Assembly: GCA_023548195.1 (NCBI GenBank)
Contig: JAJHZJ010000221.1
Span: 3,268,838 to 3,332,837, forward strand
Reading direction: 5' to 3'
Length of the DNA: 64,000 nt
Source: Bettongia penicillata ogilbyi
Taxonomy: Eukaryota; Chordata; Mammalia; Diprotodontia; Potoroidae
Positions 10,985 to 21,541 of the stretch are shown piece by piece. Within the stretch, counting starts at the first letter, position 1. Each line of letters opens with the position of its first letter. The notes under the pieces are model-generated. The model worked only from the letters and a program-made list of their open reading frames with translations, was not told the DNA's origin and did no database searches. A program made the translations under genes and the position numbers.

Positions 10985-11245
10985 AAACAGTGATTTCATT
11001 CACTTTCCATTTATTTATTAAGCACCTACTAGGTCCCCAGCACTGTGCTAAGTCCATTGCAAATATTATTTTCCTCAAAACAACCCAAAGAGACAGGTGC
11101 CCATTTTACATCCGAGGAAGCTGAGGCAAGCAGAAGTTAAATGACATGGTCAGGGTCGTACAGCTAGTAAGTGTCTGAGCTCAAATTTGAACTCTGGTCT
11201 TTCTAACTCCAGACCCAGCACTCTATCCGCTGCACCACCTAGGTG
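10985..11245 (-). repeat. Antisense tRNA-derived CORE-SINE
   Basis: The right edge 'ctctatccgctgcaccacct' is the reverse complement of a tRNA-like head with A-box. 'ctcaaatttgaactctg' covers the B-box ('ttcaaatttgag'). 'tgctaagtccattgcaaata' and 'ccattttacatccgaggaag' are the CORE/3' part, ending in an L2-like tail near 11010. Confidence 0.75.
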
Positions 11246-12104
11246 CCTTCGGAGGAAATTGTGAAGAAAGGTGATGTGATTTGCCTAGCTGAGGACATTT
11301 CTGGGGCCCAGAAATGTCAAATGCCTTATTGGAGGCCATGCAGGTAGTCAGTGGCACAGGGTTTGGACCTGGGGACTCCGACTCCACATTTTGTCTGTAG
11401 CATGAGGGGCCTGCCAGATGCAAGGAGTGCACTGGACGAATCACGCTTCGGTATCCATCTATTTTCCCAAGGTCCTTGGGTCTGGTGTTAACCTCGCCTA
11501 GATTCTCATCGCTGGGACTCCTGCTGGTGACCAGCCACTTAAAAGAGCCTCTAATCTCTGTGTGGCCAACACAGCTCTGAAGTATTTGCCTCCATCAGAT
11601 CCTGCAGTGATTATTTTTGGTGTTCTCTACCCAGTCCCCCCTGTAATAGCTTCTCTGATTACAAAGTATCACCCTACCTCAGCTGTTGAAACCTGCTCAT
11701 TACACAACTGCTTCAATGAATCCTGAGCGACTTGTGATTTTTTTTTGATGACCTAGTCACTTCATAAATGCCCTCCTCTCCAGCAGACATACCCTGCTGG
11801 CCTTTCCTCCACAGACAGCACTGACTTCAGGAAGTGGAGAAGCTTCCACTTCCCATTTGGATTACCCACTTCCACTAGTGACTGGTTACTTCTGAGGATT
11901 GAAAACTGGCCCTTTCTCACTTAAAACAAAGGCAAAAATTCACTTCTTGTGTCCCAGATAGCCAGAAAAGTAAAACGCAGGGTGAGAAACACAAAGCAAA
12001 TGGGATAAAAATAGAACTTTTGCCTGATTGATGCAAAACCTGTTTCTCCTCTGAGATCCTGACTTGTATTTTTTGTTTGTTTGTTTTGGGAAGTTTTTTT
12101 TGAA
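11246..12104. other. Repeat-poor, single-copy-looking interval
   Basis: About 860 bp with no recognised repeat and higher G+C than its surroundings. The three overlapping minus-strand frames at 11917-12134 are shadows of one another and end in the purine tract. No function is proposed. Confidence 0.4.
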
Positions 12105-12347
12105 AGAGGCATACAGAGGCAGAGACATACACACAGAGAAAGGATAGACAGGGAAAGGAGGAGAAGGGGGAGATCAGAGAGAAAGACAGAGAGAGAGCTG
12201 ACAGTGAAAGGGAGGGAAGGAGAGAGGGAGGGAGGGAAGGAGAAAGAGAGAAACAGAGTCAGAGAGAGACAGAGAGAGAGGCAGAGAGGGAGGGAGGGAA
12301 GGAGAAAGAGAGAGAGACAGAGAGAGACAGAGAGGGAGGGAGGGAAG

Positions 12348-12389
<42 letters not shown>

Positions 12390-12460
12390 CAGAGACAGAG
12401 AGACAGAGAGACAGAGAGACAGAGACAGAGAGAGTTACCAGAGAGGGAGAGAGAATGAAA
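12105..12460. repeat. (GAGA/GACA/GGGA)n purine-rich low-complexity tract
   Basis: About 350 bp almost entirely A and G with periodic C, dominated by gaga, gacaga and gagggaggga. A pure GA run lies at 12351-12380. The 125-aa plus-strand frame 12081-12458 (poly R/E) is a composition artefact. Confidence 0.95.
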
Positions 12461-13429
12461 GAATCTCCTCTGTCCTCCTCCTCCCGACCCTCACCCCCTC
12501 TTTGGGATTTTTCTACACTGCTAATTGCTGAAAGTGGAAATAGTCAAATACCATCAGATGCAGGGAGCTTCGGGTATTTCAAGGCTAACTCAGACCAGGA
12601 AATGCTTCAGGTTTGGTCAGGAAATCTGATATCTTGAGGTTTCCAGCCTAAATGGCTTTGAAGAGGCATCCAAATCATCCCCAGGACAATAACGGGCTTC
12701 TCTCTTTTGTCCCTCTGAGACCTAGTAATATTCTCTCAGGTCTAGTGGAACCAAGGACATCTTCGTCTTTTCTGCCTCAAGTGAGTTGTGTAGGTCTTTG
12801 TGGTTTGCCTCAAGGTGGGGGCAGGGCAGGGCAGGGAGGGGGAAAGAGGGGATAGAAGGATAAGATTGTTTGGGAATGGAAACTTATTTCATAAACACAT
12901 TAGGTTTGTCCCTAACTAAATACTCAGAGTGGTGAGCTAAAACTGAATTCCTGTGGTCAGCCGGGGCTTTGGGGAGAAATCTGTAAAATCTCTCTATTTT
13001 GCACCTGACTTCCTAGATCTGCAGTGTAGGACTCTCTTCTGTGAGTTGTCTGGATCTGAGACTGCCCTGGAGGGGCTCTTGGTGAAAAGTGCAAATGAGG
13101 TTCTAAGACAACCCTACCAGGAATTTCCTAATGGCAGATACCTTGCATGGGGGCAAAAATGCTGGTTTCGCTTCTCTCATTCCACAGCCTTCCCTCAGTG
13201 GCCAGCCATTAGAATAATGACCTCTCTCCTACTTTGAACATTTGTCTCTTTGTGTTTCTCAACCTAGTAATTTATGCTCTCCATAACTCCTACCATCTTC
13301 CCTCTTGATTCCTAAGAGCTGATGGTCCTTGTTGGAGGAAAGGACATACCATCTGGTTCTACCTGGTTCTGCAAATTTATGCTACCTAACCTCAAGACAG
13401 ACAGTTTGGAATAAGAAATAATGACAAAT
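12461..13429. other. Repeat-poor, single-copy-looking interval
   Basis: About 970 bp of unique-looking sequence. The frames 12455-12637, 12652-12855 and 12953-13237 (plus) have no domain and no clear splice or promoter context, so I do not call a gene. Confidence 0.4.
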
Positions 13430-13645
13430 AAGGAAAGAATCAAGTATCTATTAATTGCCTTTTATGTCCAAACACTGTGCTGTATGAACATTATTTCATT
13501 TGTTCCTCAGAACAAACCTGAGAATTAGGAATTATCCTCATTTTATTGCTGAGAAACTGAGGCAGACCGAAGTTAAGTGATTTGTCTATGGGCACATAAC
13601 TAATAAGTGTCCAGAGCTCTACCTACTGCATCACTGAGCTTCCTT
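13430..13645 (-). repeat. Antisense MIR
   Basis: The reverse-complement MIR core is visible: 'gtatctattaattgcctttt', 'cactgtgctgtatgaacatt', 'ctcattttattgctgagaaa', 'ctgaggcagaccgaagttaa', ending 'gctctacctactgcatcac'. Confidence 0.7.
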
Positions 13646-13849
13646 GAACTTAGGCAGACCTAGCTTCTGGCTGGGATGACCATGGGTCAGTCGCTTCTCA
13701 GGGCAACTTTCTAAGATTATCACTTGCCAAGCAGGTGTCAATTCTCATTGCCACAGGGACCTTCTTTATCAGGAGTTCCCTTTTACATTGCAATCCCAGT
13801 TTGGTCCAAAATAAAATAATCTAAATTGAGACTTCGCTGCTCTGCACAA

Positions 13850-14640
13850 CAGTCTTTTTTTTTAAAGCTTTCATTGCCAGGCTTTGTTTTTTACCTCACC
13901 TTCTTTTTTAATATGGCCCTTTCCCTTCCTTATTCAAAGAGCCATCCCTTCTTACAAAGCACCTTTTTTTTTTAAAAGGAGAAAAAGAGAACGATTTAAC
14001 AAAACTAATCAACTGAGTCTGACCTATAATCAATGCTTTATCTGCATTGTTCCTTGTCTCAGTAAAGTAAGGCTGATCCTACTAAACTTCCAGTCATCTC
14101 TGATTGACTTTCCATGTCATTCCTAAATCTACTAGAAAAATTCCTCACACGCTATGGTTGTTGCTGTATACAAAGTTCTCCTGGTTCTGTTCCTTTCACT
14201 TAGCATCAGTTCATATAAGTCTTTCCATGCTTCTCTGAAGTCTTCCTGTTCACCATTTCTCATAGCATAATAGTATTCCATTACATTCATATACCACAAT
14301 TTATTCAGCCATTCCCCAATTGATGGGCATCCCTTTGATTTCTGGTTTTTGGCTACCACAGAGAGAGGTGCTATAAGTATTTTTGTACATATGGCACCCT
14401 TTCCCATTTCTACGATCTCTTTGGGATAGAGTCCCAGAAGCAATATTGCTGGGTCAAAGAGTATGCACAGTTTGTATCCCTTTGGGTGTAGTTCCAAATT
14501 GCTCTCCAGAATGGTTTGATCATCTTACAGCTCCACCAACAATGAATTAGTGTTTCAGCTCTCCCACATTACTCCAACATTTATCATCTTCTTGTTTTGT
14601 CATGTTAGCCAATCTGACAGGTGTAGCATTTAATGTCTCT
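13850..14640 (-). mobile_element. L1 3' end (antisense)
   Basis: On the minus strand this contains ORF2 C-terminal codons (14497 down to 14132), then 3' UTR to a T-rich (minus A-rich) end near 13855. The ORF2 end is better preserved than in the 9.4 and 14.8 kb copies, so it is probably younger. It abuts an L2-like piece at 14640. Confidence 0.68.
14132..14497 (-). pseudogene. L1 ORF2 C-terminal relic (121 codons open)
   Basis: The frame contains FDPAILLLGLYPKEI, then CPSIGEWLNKLWYMNVMEYY, then DFREAWKDLYELML and TRRTLYTATT, the end of an L1 ORF2 protein in the expected order. It lacks the endonuclease and reverse transcriptase domains, so it is not functional. Its peptide is close to that at 37181-37387 (AIRNDEQEDFREAWKDLYEL), suggesting the same L1 subfamily. 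Confidence 0.8.
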
Positions 14641-14810
14641 GACCATTCTTTCCTTTCTGACACTCTCCTCATCCCATGTTTTCCATGACATCATCCTTAA
14701 ATATCTCTTTTCTTACCTTTCTAATTACTCCTTCTCAGGCCCCTTCACTTAACATTATTTTCTGTCCACTTCCATGCCCTGTCCCACCTCCCACCAAATG
14801 CTTCTTTTCT
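14641..14810 (+). repeat. Short L2-like fragment
   Basis: 'tctctgaccattctttcctt' and 'ttccatgacatcatcctt' resemble the L2 reverse-transcriptase-domain stretch that usually encodes F-x-D-x-x-L-S-W-F. It is short and diverged; an L1 origin is an alternative. Confidence 0.35.
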
Positions 14811-16090
14811 TTGTATTCTTTCCTTTCATAATAACTTCACAGCACTCAGTTTAAATTATTTAGTTATTATTCTTTCCAGCTACATTATTGTAGTGAATTG
14901 TATATATTGTGTTCCTAGTTCTGCTTACTTGACTTTACATCAACTTATATGTCTTCCCATGCTTCTCTGTTCATCACATTCACCTTTTCTCATAGTTCAG
15001 TAAGATTTCATTACATTCATAGACTATAATTTACTTAGTCATTCCCAGTTGATGGGCATCTGCTTTGTTTCCAGTTCTTTGCTATGACAAAAGTGCTATT
15101 TTAAGTATTTCAGGGAATATTTTCTTATCATTGACTTGGTATATTCCTGGCAGTGGGATTTTTGGATCAAAGAATATGGGCATTTTTGTCACTTTCATAG
15201 CAGAATTCCAAATTGCTTTTCAGAATGGTTAGACCAATTAACAGCTCCACTAACAGTACCTTAGTGTGCCTGTCTGTCTTCATTCTTTCCAACATTTCCA
15301 AATTCCCATGTTTTGTCATTTTGGCCAAATTTCTGGGTATAAAATGAAATGCCAGAATTGTTCTGATTTGTATTTCTCATTATTAGTGATTTGGAGAAAT
15401 GTTTTATGTGGTTGCTAATAGTATATAATTCTTTTTAGAATCATTTGTTCATATCCTTTAACCATTATCATTGTTTTTTGTTTGCGTATGGCTATGGTAG
15501 CTGCCGAAATATAAGTCCTTTAGAAGAGAAATTTTAAGCAAAAAATTCTTCCTCTCCCCCCAAAAAACCTTACTAGTATTGATTTGATCTGTGGAAAAGT
15601 TTTTCAATGTTATATAATCAAAATTATCTGCCCTTGTCTTTTATGAGGGCACCCTCCCATGTTTAAGAACTGTCCCCTTTGTCATAACAGTAAAAATTAC
15701 CAGATCTGATTTTTTCCTAATTTCTTCATGGTATGATTTTTTTTTATATTTAGGCCTTGGATTTGTTTTGAGCTTATTGGAATATATGGTCTAGGGTGTT
15801 AACATGAATCTAATTTTTGACAAATGACTTTCTAATTTTCCCAGTAGTTCTTGTCAAATATGTAGTTCTTTCCCCAAATAATTTATGTTCTTAAGTCTAT
15901 TATATACTAGGTTATTGACATTATGATTCTTCGTTATCTAGTCTGTTCCACTTATTTTCTTTTCTGTTTTATAATAGTACCAAATAGCTTTGGTGATTAC
16001 TGTTTTATAATGTTATTTGAGGTCTGAAAGTGTTACTTTGTCTCTACTTTTTAAAAATTTCCCTTGAGTTTTTTTAATCTTTTGTTTTTC
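14811..16090 (-). mobile_element. Old L1 ORF2/3' region (antisense)
   Basis: On the minus strand the ORF2 C-terminal region repeats the pattern of the 13.85 kb copy but is more diverged ('ttacttagtcattcccagtt', 'gatgggcatctgctttgttt', 'aattccaaattgcttttcag'). It then extends upstream into more internal ORF2 sequence at 15580-16060. No frame above 60 codons remains. Confidence 0.65.
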
Positions 16091-16440
16091 TAAGTGAATG
16101 TATTAAGTACTTACTATGGGACAGGTAGGTGGTGCAATGGATAGAATGTGGAGTCTAAAGTCAGCAAGACTCATCTTCCTGAGTTCAAATCTGGCCTCAG
16201 AGACTTACTAGCTGTGTGACATTGTTTGCCTCAATTCCTCATCTGTTGAATGAGCTAGAGAAGGGAATGGCAAACACCTCTAATATCTTTACCAAGACAC
16301 AGAGTCAGACACAATTAAACAAGAAAAGTGCTTATTAGTTACCTTAAACCATACTTAATTTTGGTGATAAAAATACAAGCAAACAAGACAGTCTGTCCTC
16401 AAAAAGTAGATGACAACACATATAGGAAAATGATGGCCAG
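16091..16440 (-). repeat. Antisense L2 fragment split by a SINE
   Basis: 'gtgaatgtattaagtactta' (16096-16115) and the sequence resuming at 16326 ('aagtgcttattagttacctt', later 'gacagtctgtcctcaaaaag') are both halves of a reverse-complement L2 3' end. The SINE at 16118-16325 lies between them. Confidence 0.6.
16118..16325 (+). repeat. tRNA-derived marsupial SINE (sense)
   Basis: The tRNA-like head 'caggtaggtggtgcaatgga' carries an A-box-like segment and 'gagttcaaatctgg' a B-box. The body has 'cctcatctgttgaatgagct', then 'ggcaaacacctctaatatct' and 'gtcagacacaattaaac'. A degenerate target duplication flanks it: 16106-16117 (aagtacttacta) against 16326-16337 (aagtgcttatta). The same family occurs at 35645, 44065 and, inverted, at 24822. 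Confidence 0.75.
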
Positions 16441-16727
16441 GGAGGAGATGTTTTAATAAAGAAATCAGAATGAAAAATGATTAGAGACCTAGAGAAAATT
16501 GGTTGATACGTCCTTACTAGGAATAGAAACAGTAATTTCTATTATTGTTCTTAGAGTTAGCATGGCACGGAAATGATATAGGTGGGGTTTTGGCAGAGTA
16601 AGATAAACTGATGCCTGTCAATTAGAACTCAAGGTCACACAAACGAAACTTTCCATTCCAGATGGAGGTGTAATCCTGTAACATAGGCACTGGGTCATAG
16701 AAATGACCAGAAAGTGGCACCCTTAGT

Positions 16728-18158
16728 GGGGTGGAGTCAAGATGGTGGACTAGAAACATGGACCTGTTGAAGCTCCCCCATATAGCCCATAAAATACCTG
16801 TAAAAAATAACTCTAAACAAATTCTAGAGCAGCAGAAGCCATAAAATGACAGAGTGAAAGAGATTTCCAGCCCAAGAAAGTCTGGAAGGCCAACAGGAAA
16901 GGTCTGTCACACCAGGCATGGAGCAGAGCGCAGCCCAGTGTGAGCTGCACTGTGCAGCAGGGACAGGACCTGGAACAGGCTTCAGAGTGTCACTGGCAGC
17001 AGCAATTCCTAGATTCCTCAACCCACAAATGCTGAAGACAGCTTCAAAGGTCAGTGAGAAAACTCCTTTACCCAGGAGAAGGGAACACAGTCTGGACTGC
17101 CAGCAGCATCCACTGCAGCTACAGCATCCATTTTGGGAACCCTCTGCTGAAAGTACCTGGGGGAATTGAGCAGCTGATCAGATTCTCAGCCCTGAGCACA
17201 GCCCTGGGATGAGGAGAAGCTCTGGTGTGGTGGAGCTGGAGGTGGCTGTGGAGAGGAAATTCTACTTACAGATTCTAGGTAGAAAAGTTTTTGGTTGTTC
17301 CCAGACCAGTGCACAGGCCAGGAGAGGAATACATTCCTCTCCCTTGATTGAGCCATCTTGGAGGAACTGAGAATTTACAGGTCCCCAGAGTATACCCTCC
17401 TTTTGACAAAGGACTCAATAGTCAAGTACCTGGCTGGGAAAATGCCCAAAAAAGGGAAAAAATAAGACTATAGAAGGTTACTTTCTTGGAGAACATGTAT
17501 CTTTTTCCATCCTTTTGGATGAGGAAGAACAATGCCTACCATTAGAGGAAATCAAGGCTTCCAAAACCTTCAAAATAAATATGCAATGGTCTCAGGCCAT
17601 GGAAGACCTCAAAAAGGATTTTGAAAATCAAGTAACAAAGATGGAGGAAAAATTGGGAAGAGAAATGAGAGCAATGCAAGAAAATCATGAAAAATGAGTC
17701 AACAACTTACTAAAGGAGACCCAGAAAAATGCTGAAGAAAATAACACCTTTAAAAATAGGCTAACTCAATTGGCAAAAGAGGTCCAAAAGCCAATGAGGA
17801 GAAGAATGCTTTAAAAAGCAGAATTAGTCAAATGAAAAAGGAGGTTCAAAAGCTCAATGAAGAAAATAGTTCTTTTAAAATTAAAATGGAGCAGAAGGAA
17901 GCTCATGACTTTATGAGAAACCAAGAATTTGCAAAACAAAACCAAAAGAATGAAAAAAATAGAAGATAATGTGAAATATCTCATTGGAAAAACAACTGAC
18001 CTGGAAAAGAGATCCAGGAGAGAAAATTTCAAAATTATGGGACTACCTGAAAGTCATGATCAAAAAAAGAGCCTAGACATCATCTTTCATGAAATTGTCA
18101 AGGAAAACTGCCCTGATATTCTAGAACCAGTGGGTAAAACAAATATTAAAAAAAAATC
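16728..18158 (+). mobile_element. HAL1-like element A, 5' part (5' UTR and ORF1)
   Basis: The element starts with 'ggggtggagtcaagatggtg', followed by a 5' UTR of about 710 bp and a decayed ORF1 from 17442. At 18158, inside ORF1, it is interrupted by element B and resumes at 20998. The 5' end aligns with the 5' ends of B (18159) and D (31499, minus), including a shared CAAGATGGY motif resembling a YY1 site and a conserved GGTCAGTGAGA at 17049. Possible diverged target duplications are 'aaagtggcacccttag' (16711-16726) and 'aaatgcctaccttaag' after the tail. Confidence 0.78.
17442..18158 (+). pseudogene. L1-type ORF1 pseudogene of element A (first part)
   Basis: ATG at 17442 opens MPKKGKK as in copy B, then hits a stop at once. 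Recognisable ORF1 continues: AMEDLKKDFENQV, a three-unit coiled coil (KNAEENNTFKNRLTQLAKEVQ and two related units), then the RRM start RSRRENFKIMGLPES near 18010-18055. Stops occur at 17463 and 17695 and a 1-bp loss near 17790 shifts the frame. It is more decayed than B, which sits inside it, as the nesting order demands. Confidence 0.78.
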
Positions 18159-18910
18159 GGGGGCGGAGTTAAGATGGCAGAGTAGAAAGATGCACGTTTA
18201 CGAGCTCTGAACCCACAGCCCATAGATTTAATGTAAAAAGAGATCCCCATAAGTTCTGGATCACTGCAAGGTGTGCAGAAACAGAGTGAAAGAGCTCTCC
18301 GGTCCAGAGAGCCCTGGAGAGTCATTCCCAGGGTCCGTCGCGCCGCGGAAAGCAGACCCCACCCCAGCGCTGCCCTGGCCGTGGCCCCAGAGAAGCTGAT
18401 CCAAGCAGGCTTCAGGGACGGAACCTCTGGCGGCCGGGAAAGTCCCTCCACCCACAGAAGCTACAGGTGAGTGAGAGAGACGACTGGCTGGCCGAGAGGG
18501 GAGCAAGGTGTCTCCGTGGCTCGGGTCCCCTCAGGAGGAAGCAGCGGAGGCAGAGGCAGGGGCAGAAAGTGGCGGAGGCAGCGGCGGCCCGGCCTTGGCG
18601 GCCCGGGACTCCCCCAGCAGCAGGCAGGATCTTCATTACTGAAAGTCTCTGCATAAACCACCTGAAGGAGCTGAGCCTGGGAGATGGCCCTGCCCCACCC
18701 ACTCCATTTCTGAAGGTCTCTTCATAAAGCCCCTGAGGGAACTGAGTCTGGGAGGTGGCCCTGCCACCACCCCAGCACCAGAACTAAAGCTCCCATTGAA
18801 TAGCAGCCGCTTGCGGAAAGCCCATTTGAATCTCAGACCCCAAGCACTAGCTGGGCGGATCTACGAGGGGGTGGACAGGAATCTCAGAAGTCAAGTAACT
18901 GGCTGGGAAA
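18159..18910 (+). promoter_or_regulatory. CpG-rich 5' UTR / internal promoter region of element B
   Basis: L1-type 5' UTRs carry an internal Pol II promoter. Here AAGATGGC at 18171-18178 resembles the YY1 site found near the start of L1 5' UTRs. The stretch 18300-18620 is by far the most G+C- and CpG-rich part of the window, with roughly two dozen CpGs (for example 'gtccgtcgcgccgcgg'). A consensus splice donor, CAG|GTGAGT, lies at 18464-18472. Overlapping small frames on both strands (18261-18727) reflect the G+C content and are not genes. Promoter activity is inferred from position and family, not shown. Confidence 0.6.
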
Positions 18911-20003
18911 ATGCCCAGAAAAGGGAAGAAAAATAAGACTATAGAGATTTTTTGAACAGATGCAAATGATCCCGACTTTCGGATCTGATGACGATGAGGG
19001 CATATACTTGCCATCAAGGAAAGGCGTGGAGGGCGGGGCCTCTGTATCCCAGACATCCCAGAGGGATGTCGGGTGGGCTCAGGCCTTGGAAGAGCTCAAA
19101 AAGGATTTTGAAAATCAAGTTAGACAGGTGGAGGAAAAACTGGGAAGAGAAATGAGAGAGATGCAAGAAAAGTATGAAAAACGGGTCAATACCTTGGTAA
19201 AGGAGACCCAAAAAAATGCTGAAGAAAATAATACCTTGAAAAATAGGCTCACTCAATTGGCAAAAGAGGTTCAAAAAGCCAATGAGGAGAAGAATGCTTT
19301 CAAAAGCAGAATTAGCCAAATGGAAAAAGAGGTTCAAAAGCTCACTGAAGAGAATAGTTCTCTCAAGATTAGAATGGAACAGATGGAATCTAATGACTTT
19401 ACGAGAAACCAAGAAATCACCAAACAAAACCAAAAGAATGAAAAAATGGAAGAGAAAGTGAAATATCTCATGGGAAAAACAACTGACCTGGAAAATAGAT
19501 CCAGGAGAGACAATTTAAAAATTATGGGACTACCTGAAAGTCATGATGAAAAAAAGAGCCTAGATATCATCTTCCATGAAATTATCAAGGAAAACTGCCC
19601 TGACATTCTACAACCAGAGGGCAAAATAAGTATTGAAAGAATCCATTGATCACCACCTGAAAGAGATCCAAAAAGAGAAACTCCTAGGAACATTGTGGCC
19701 AAATTCCAGAACTCCCAGGTCAAGGAGAAATCTTACAAGCAGCTAGAAAGAAACAATTCCAGTATTGTGGAAATACAATCAGGATAACTCAAGATCTAGC
19801 AGCTTCTACATTAAGGGATCGAAGGGAGTGGAATAGGATATTCCAGAAGTCAAAGGAACAAACCAAGAATCACCTACCCAGCAAAACTGAGTATAATACT
19901 GCAAGGGAAAATATGGTCTTTCAATGAAACAGAGGACTTTCAAACATTCTTGATGAAAAGACCAGAGCTGAAAAGAAAATTTGACTTTCAAACACAAGAA
20001 TGA
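18911..20003 (+). pseudogene. L1-type ORF1 pseudogene of element B
   Basis: This is the best-preserved ORF1 of the window. ATG at 18911 (MPRKGKKNKTIEIF) is chosen because element A has the same start; a frameshift in the T-run at 18948-18953 moves the reading to the frame open from 18960 to 19649 (229 codons). Order: a head with GSDDDEG, a coiled coil (about 19085-19460) with three 21-residue units, and an RRM-like domain starting RSRRDNLKIMGLPESHD. A TGA at 19647-19649 replaces the CGA found in copy 1, a CpG-type transition. Later damage: a 1-bp loss near 19728 and an 8-bp loss near 19858. The natural stop is TGA at 20001-20003. The RNA-binding role is inferred from the L1 ORF1 family. Confidence 0.85.
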
Positions 20004-20997
20004 GAAGAAGCATGAAAAAGGAAACAGCAAAGAGAAGTCTTTAGGGACTTACCATAAGTGAACTGTTTACATTCCTACATGGAAAGACAATATTTGTAAC
20101 TCTTAAAACTTTTCAGTGTCTGGGTAGTTGGTGGGACCACACACACACATGTACACGCATGCATGCACACACACATACACACATGCACACACATACATAG
20201 ACAGAGAGCACAGAGTGAATTGAATAGGATGGGACCGTATCTTAAAAGAAATTAAGGTAAATAGTGAGAGAGAAATGTAGTGGGAGGAAAGAGGGTGAAA
20301 TGGAATGGGGTAATTATATGTCATTTAAGAGGCAGGTAGGAGACATTTTAGTGGAGGGAAAAAGAGGAGAGCTGAGAAAAAAAACAAAAAACAAAAAACA
20401 AGAAGTTTACCCTCATCACATTTGACTAAAGGAAGGAATAAAATGCACACTCATTTTGGTATGAAAACCTATCTTACAGTATAGGAAAGTGGGGGAGAAG
20501 GAGATAAGCAAGGGGGGGGGATGATGGAAGGGAGGGCAAAGGGAGGAGGGAGCAATTTGAAGTCAACACTTGGGGAGGGACAGGATCAAAAGACAGAAGA
20601 GAAACAATGAGGGGCAGGTTAGGATGGAGGGTAATCCAGTTAGTCTTACACAACACGACTATCAGGGAAGTCATTTGAAAAACTACACAGATATGGCCTG
20701 TATTGAAGTGCCTGCCTTCCCAAAGGGAATGGGTGGGGAGGGAGGGATGGGAAGAATTTGGAACTCAAAGTTTTAGGAACAACTGTTTAGTATTGTTGTT
20801 GCTACTACGAAAGAAGACATACAGTTAATGAGGAATAGAGGGCAGATTGGAGAAAGAGAAAATTAGATTGCTTGGGGTATTGGCGTAGGGGGAGGAGATA
20901 AAAGGGGAGAAAATTTGGAACCCAAAATTTTGTGAAAATGAATGTAAAAAGCTAAATAAATAAATGAATGAATGAATGAATAAATAAATAAATAAAT
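20004..20997 (+). other. 3' region of element B (no ORF2)
   Basis: Non-coding 3' region: CA/CATG-rich stretch, A/G-rich tracts including ggggaggga and ggggaggg motifs near 20571 and 20725-20750, and a tail of aaat/aatg repeats from 20953. A frame at 20570-20776 (non-ATG start; first ATG inside gives 50 codons) is shared with other copies. Substitutions between copies are mostly replacement changes, which argues against coding. Confidence 0.7.
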
Positions 20998-21504
20998 GGT
21001 CGCCCATCACCTCCTGAAAGAGATCCAAAAAGAAAAAATTCCTAGGAATATTGTAGCCAAATTCCAGAGTTCCCAGATCAAGGAGAACATATTGCAAGCA
21101 GCTAGAAAAAAACAATTCTAGTATTGTGGAAATACAATCAGGATAACACAAGATCTAACAGCTTCTACATTAAGGAATCAAAGGACTTGGAATATAATAT
21201 TCCAAAAGTCAAAGGAATTAGGATTAAAAACAAGAATCACCTACCCAGAAAACTAAGTTAATACTTCAGGGGAAAAGACATGTTCATTCAATGAAATAGA
21301 GGACTTTCAGACATTCTTGATGAAAAGACCCGAACTGAATAGAAAATTTGACTTTCAAACACAAGAATCAAAACAAGTATGAAAAGGTAAACAGGAAAGA
21401 GAAATCATTAGGGACTTTCTAAAGTAGAGCTGTTTACATTCCTACATGGAATGATAGTATTTGTAACTCTTGAGACTTTTCTCAATATTTGAGTAGTTGG
21501 AGGG

Positions 21505-21541
<37 letters not shown>

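Larger units (their letters stand above)
18159..20997 (+). mobile_element. HAL1-like element B, near full length, nested in A
   Basis: The 2.84-kb element is complete from 'gggggcggagttaagatggc' at 18159 to an AATA/AATG-repeat tail ending near 20997. It comprises a 750-bp CpG-rich 5' UTR, a damaged ORF1 (18911-20003) and a 1-kb 3' region with a CA-rich stretch (20141-20205), G-rich purine tracts and no ORF2. Compared with copy 1 and the 63-kb copy it lacks about 67 bp of the 3' region near 20837. Surrounding A sequence continues in the correct register ('catcacctcctgaaagagat' at 21005). The target duplication lies in A-rich sequence and cannot be delimited. Confidence 0.88.

Noticed and set aside
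12081..12458. 125-codon R/E-rich frame
   Set aside because: Produced by the GA-rich tract; no non-repetitive protein sequence.
18261..18727. Six overlapping frames on both strands, proline- and arginine-rich
   Set aside because: They lie in the G+C-rich 5' UTR of element B, where stops are rare; none matches ORF1 or another known protein.
19014..19433. 139-codon minus-strand frame
   Set aside because: Exact antisense shadow of the ORF1 coiled coil; the hydrophobic F/L pattern arises from complementing K/E codons.
21511..21540. Regular short repeats considered as a CRISPR array
   Set aside because: Simple CA dinucleotides with no spacers; the genome is animal. No repeat-spacer array exists in the window.
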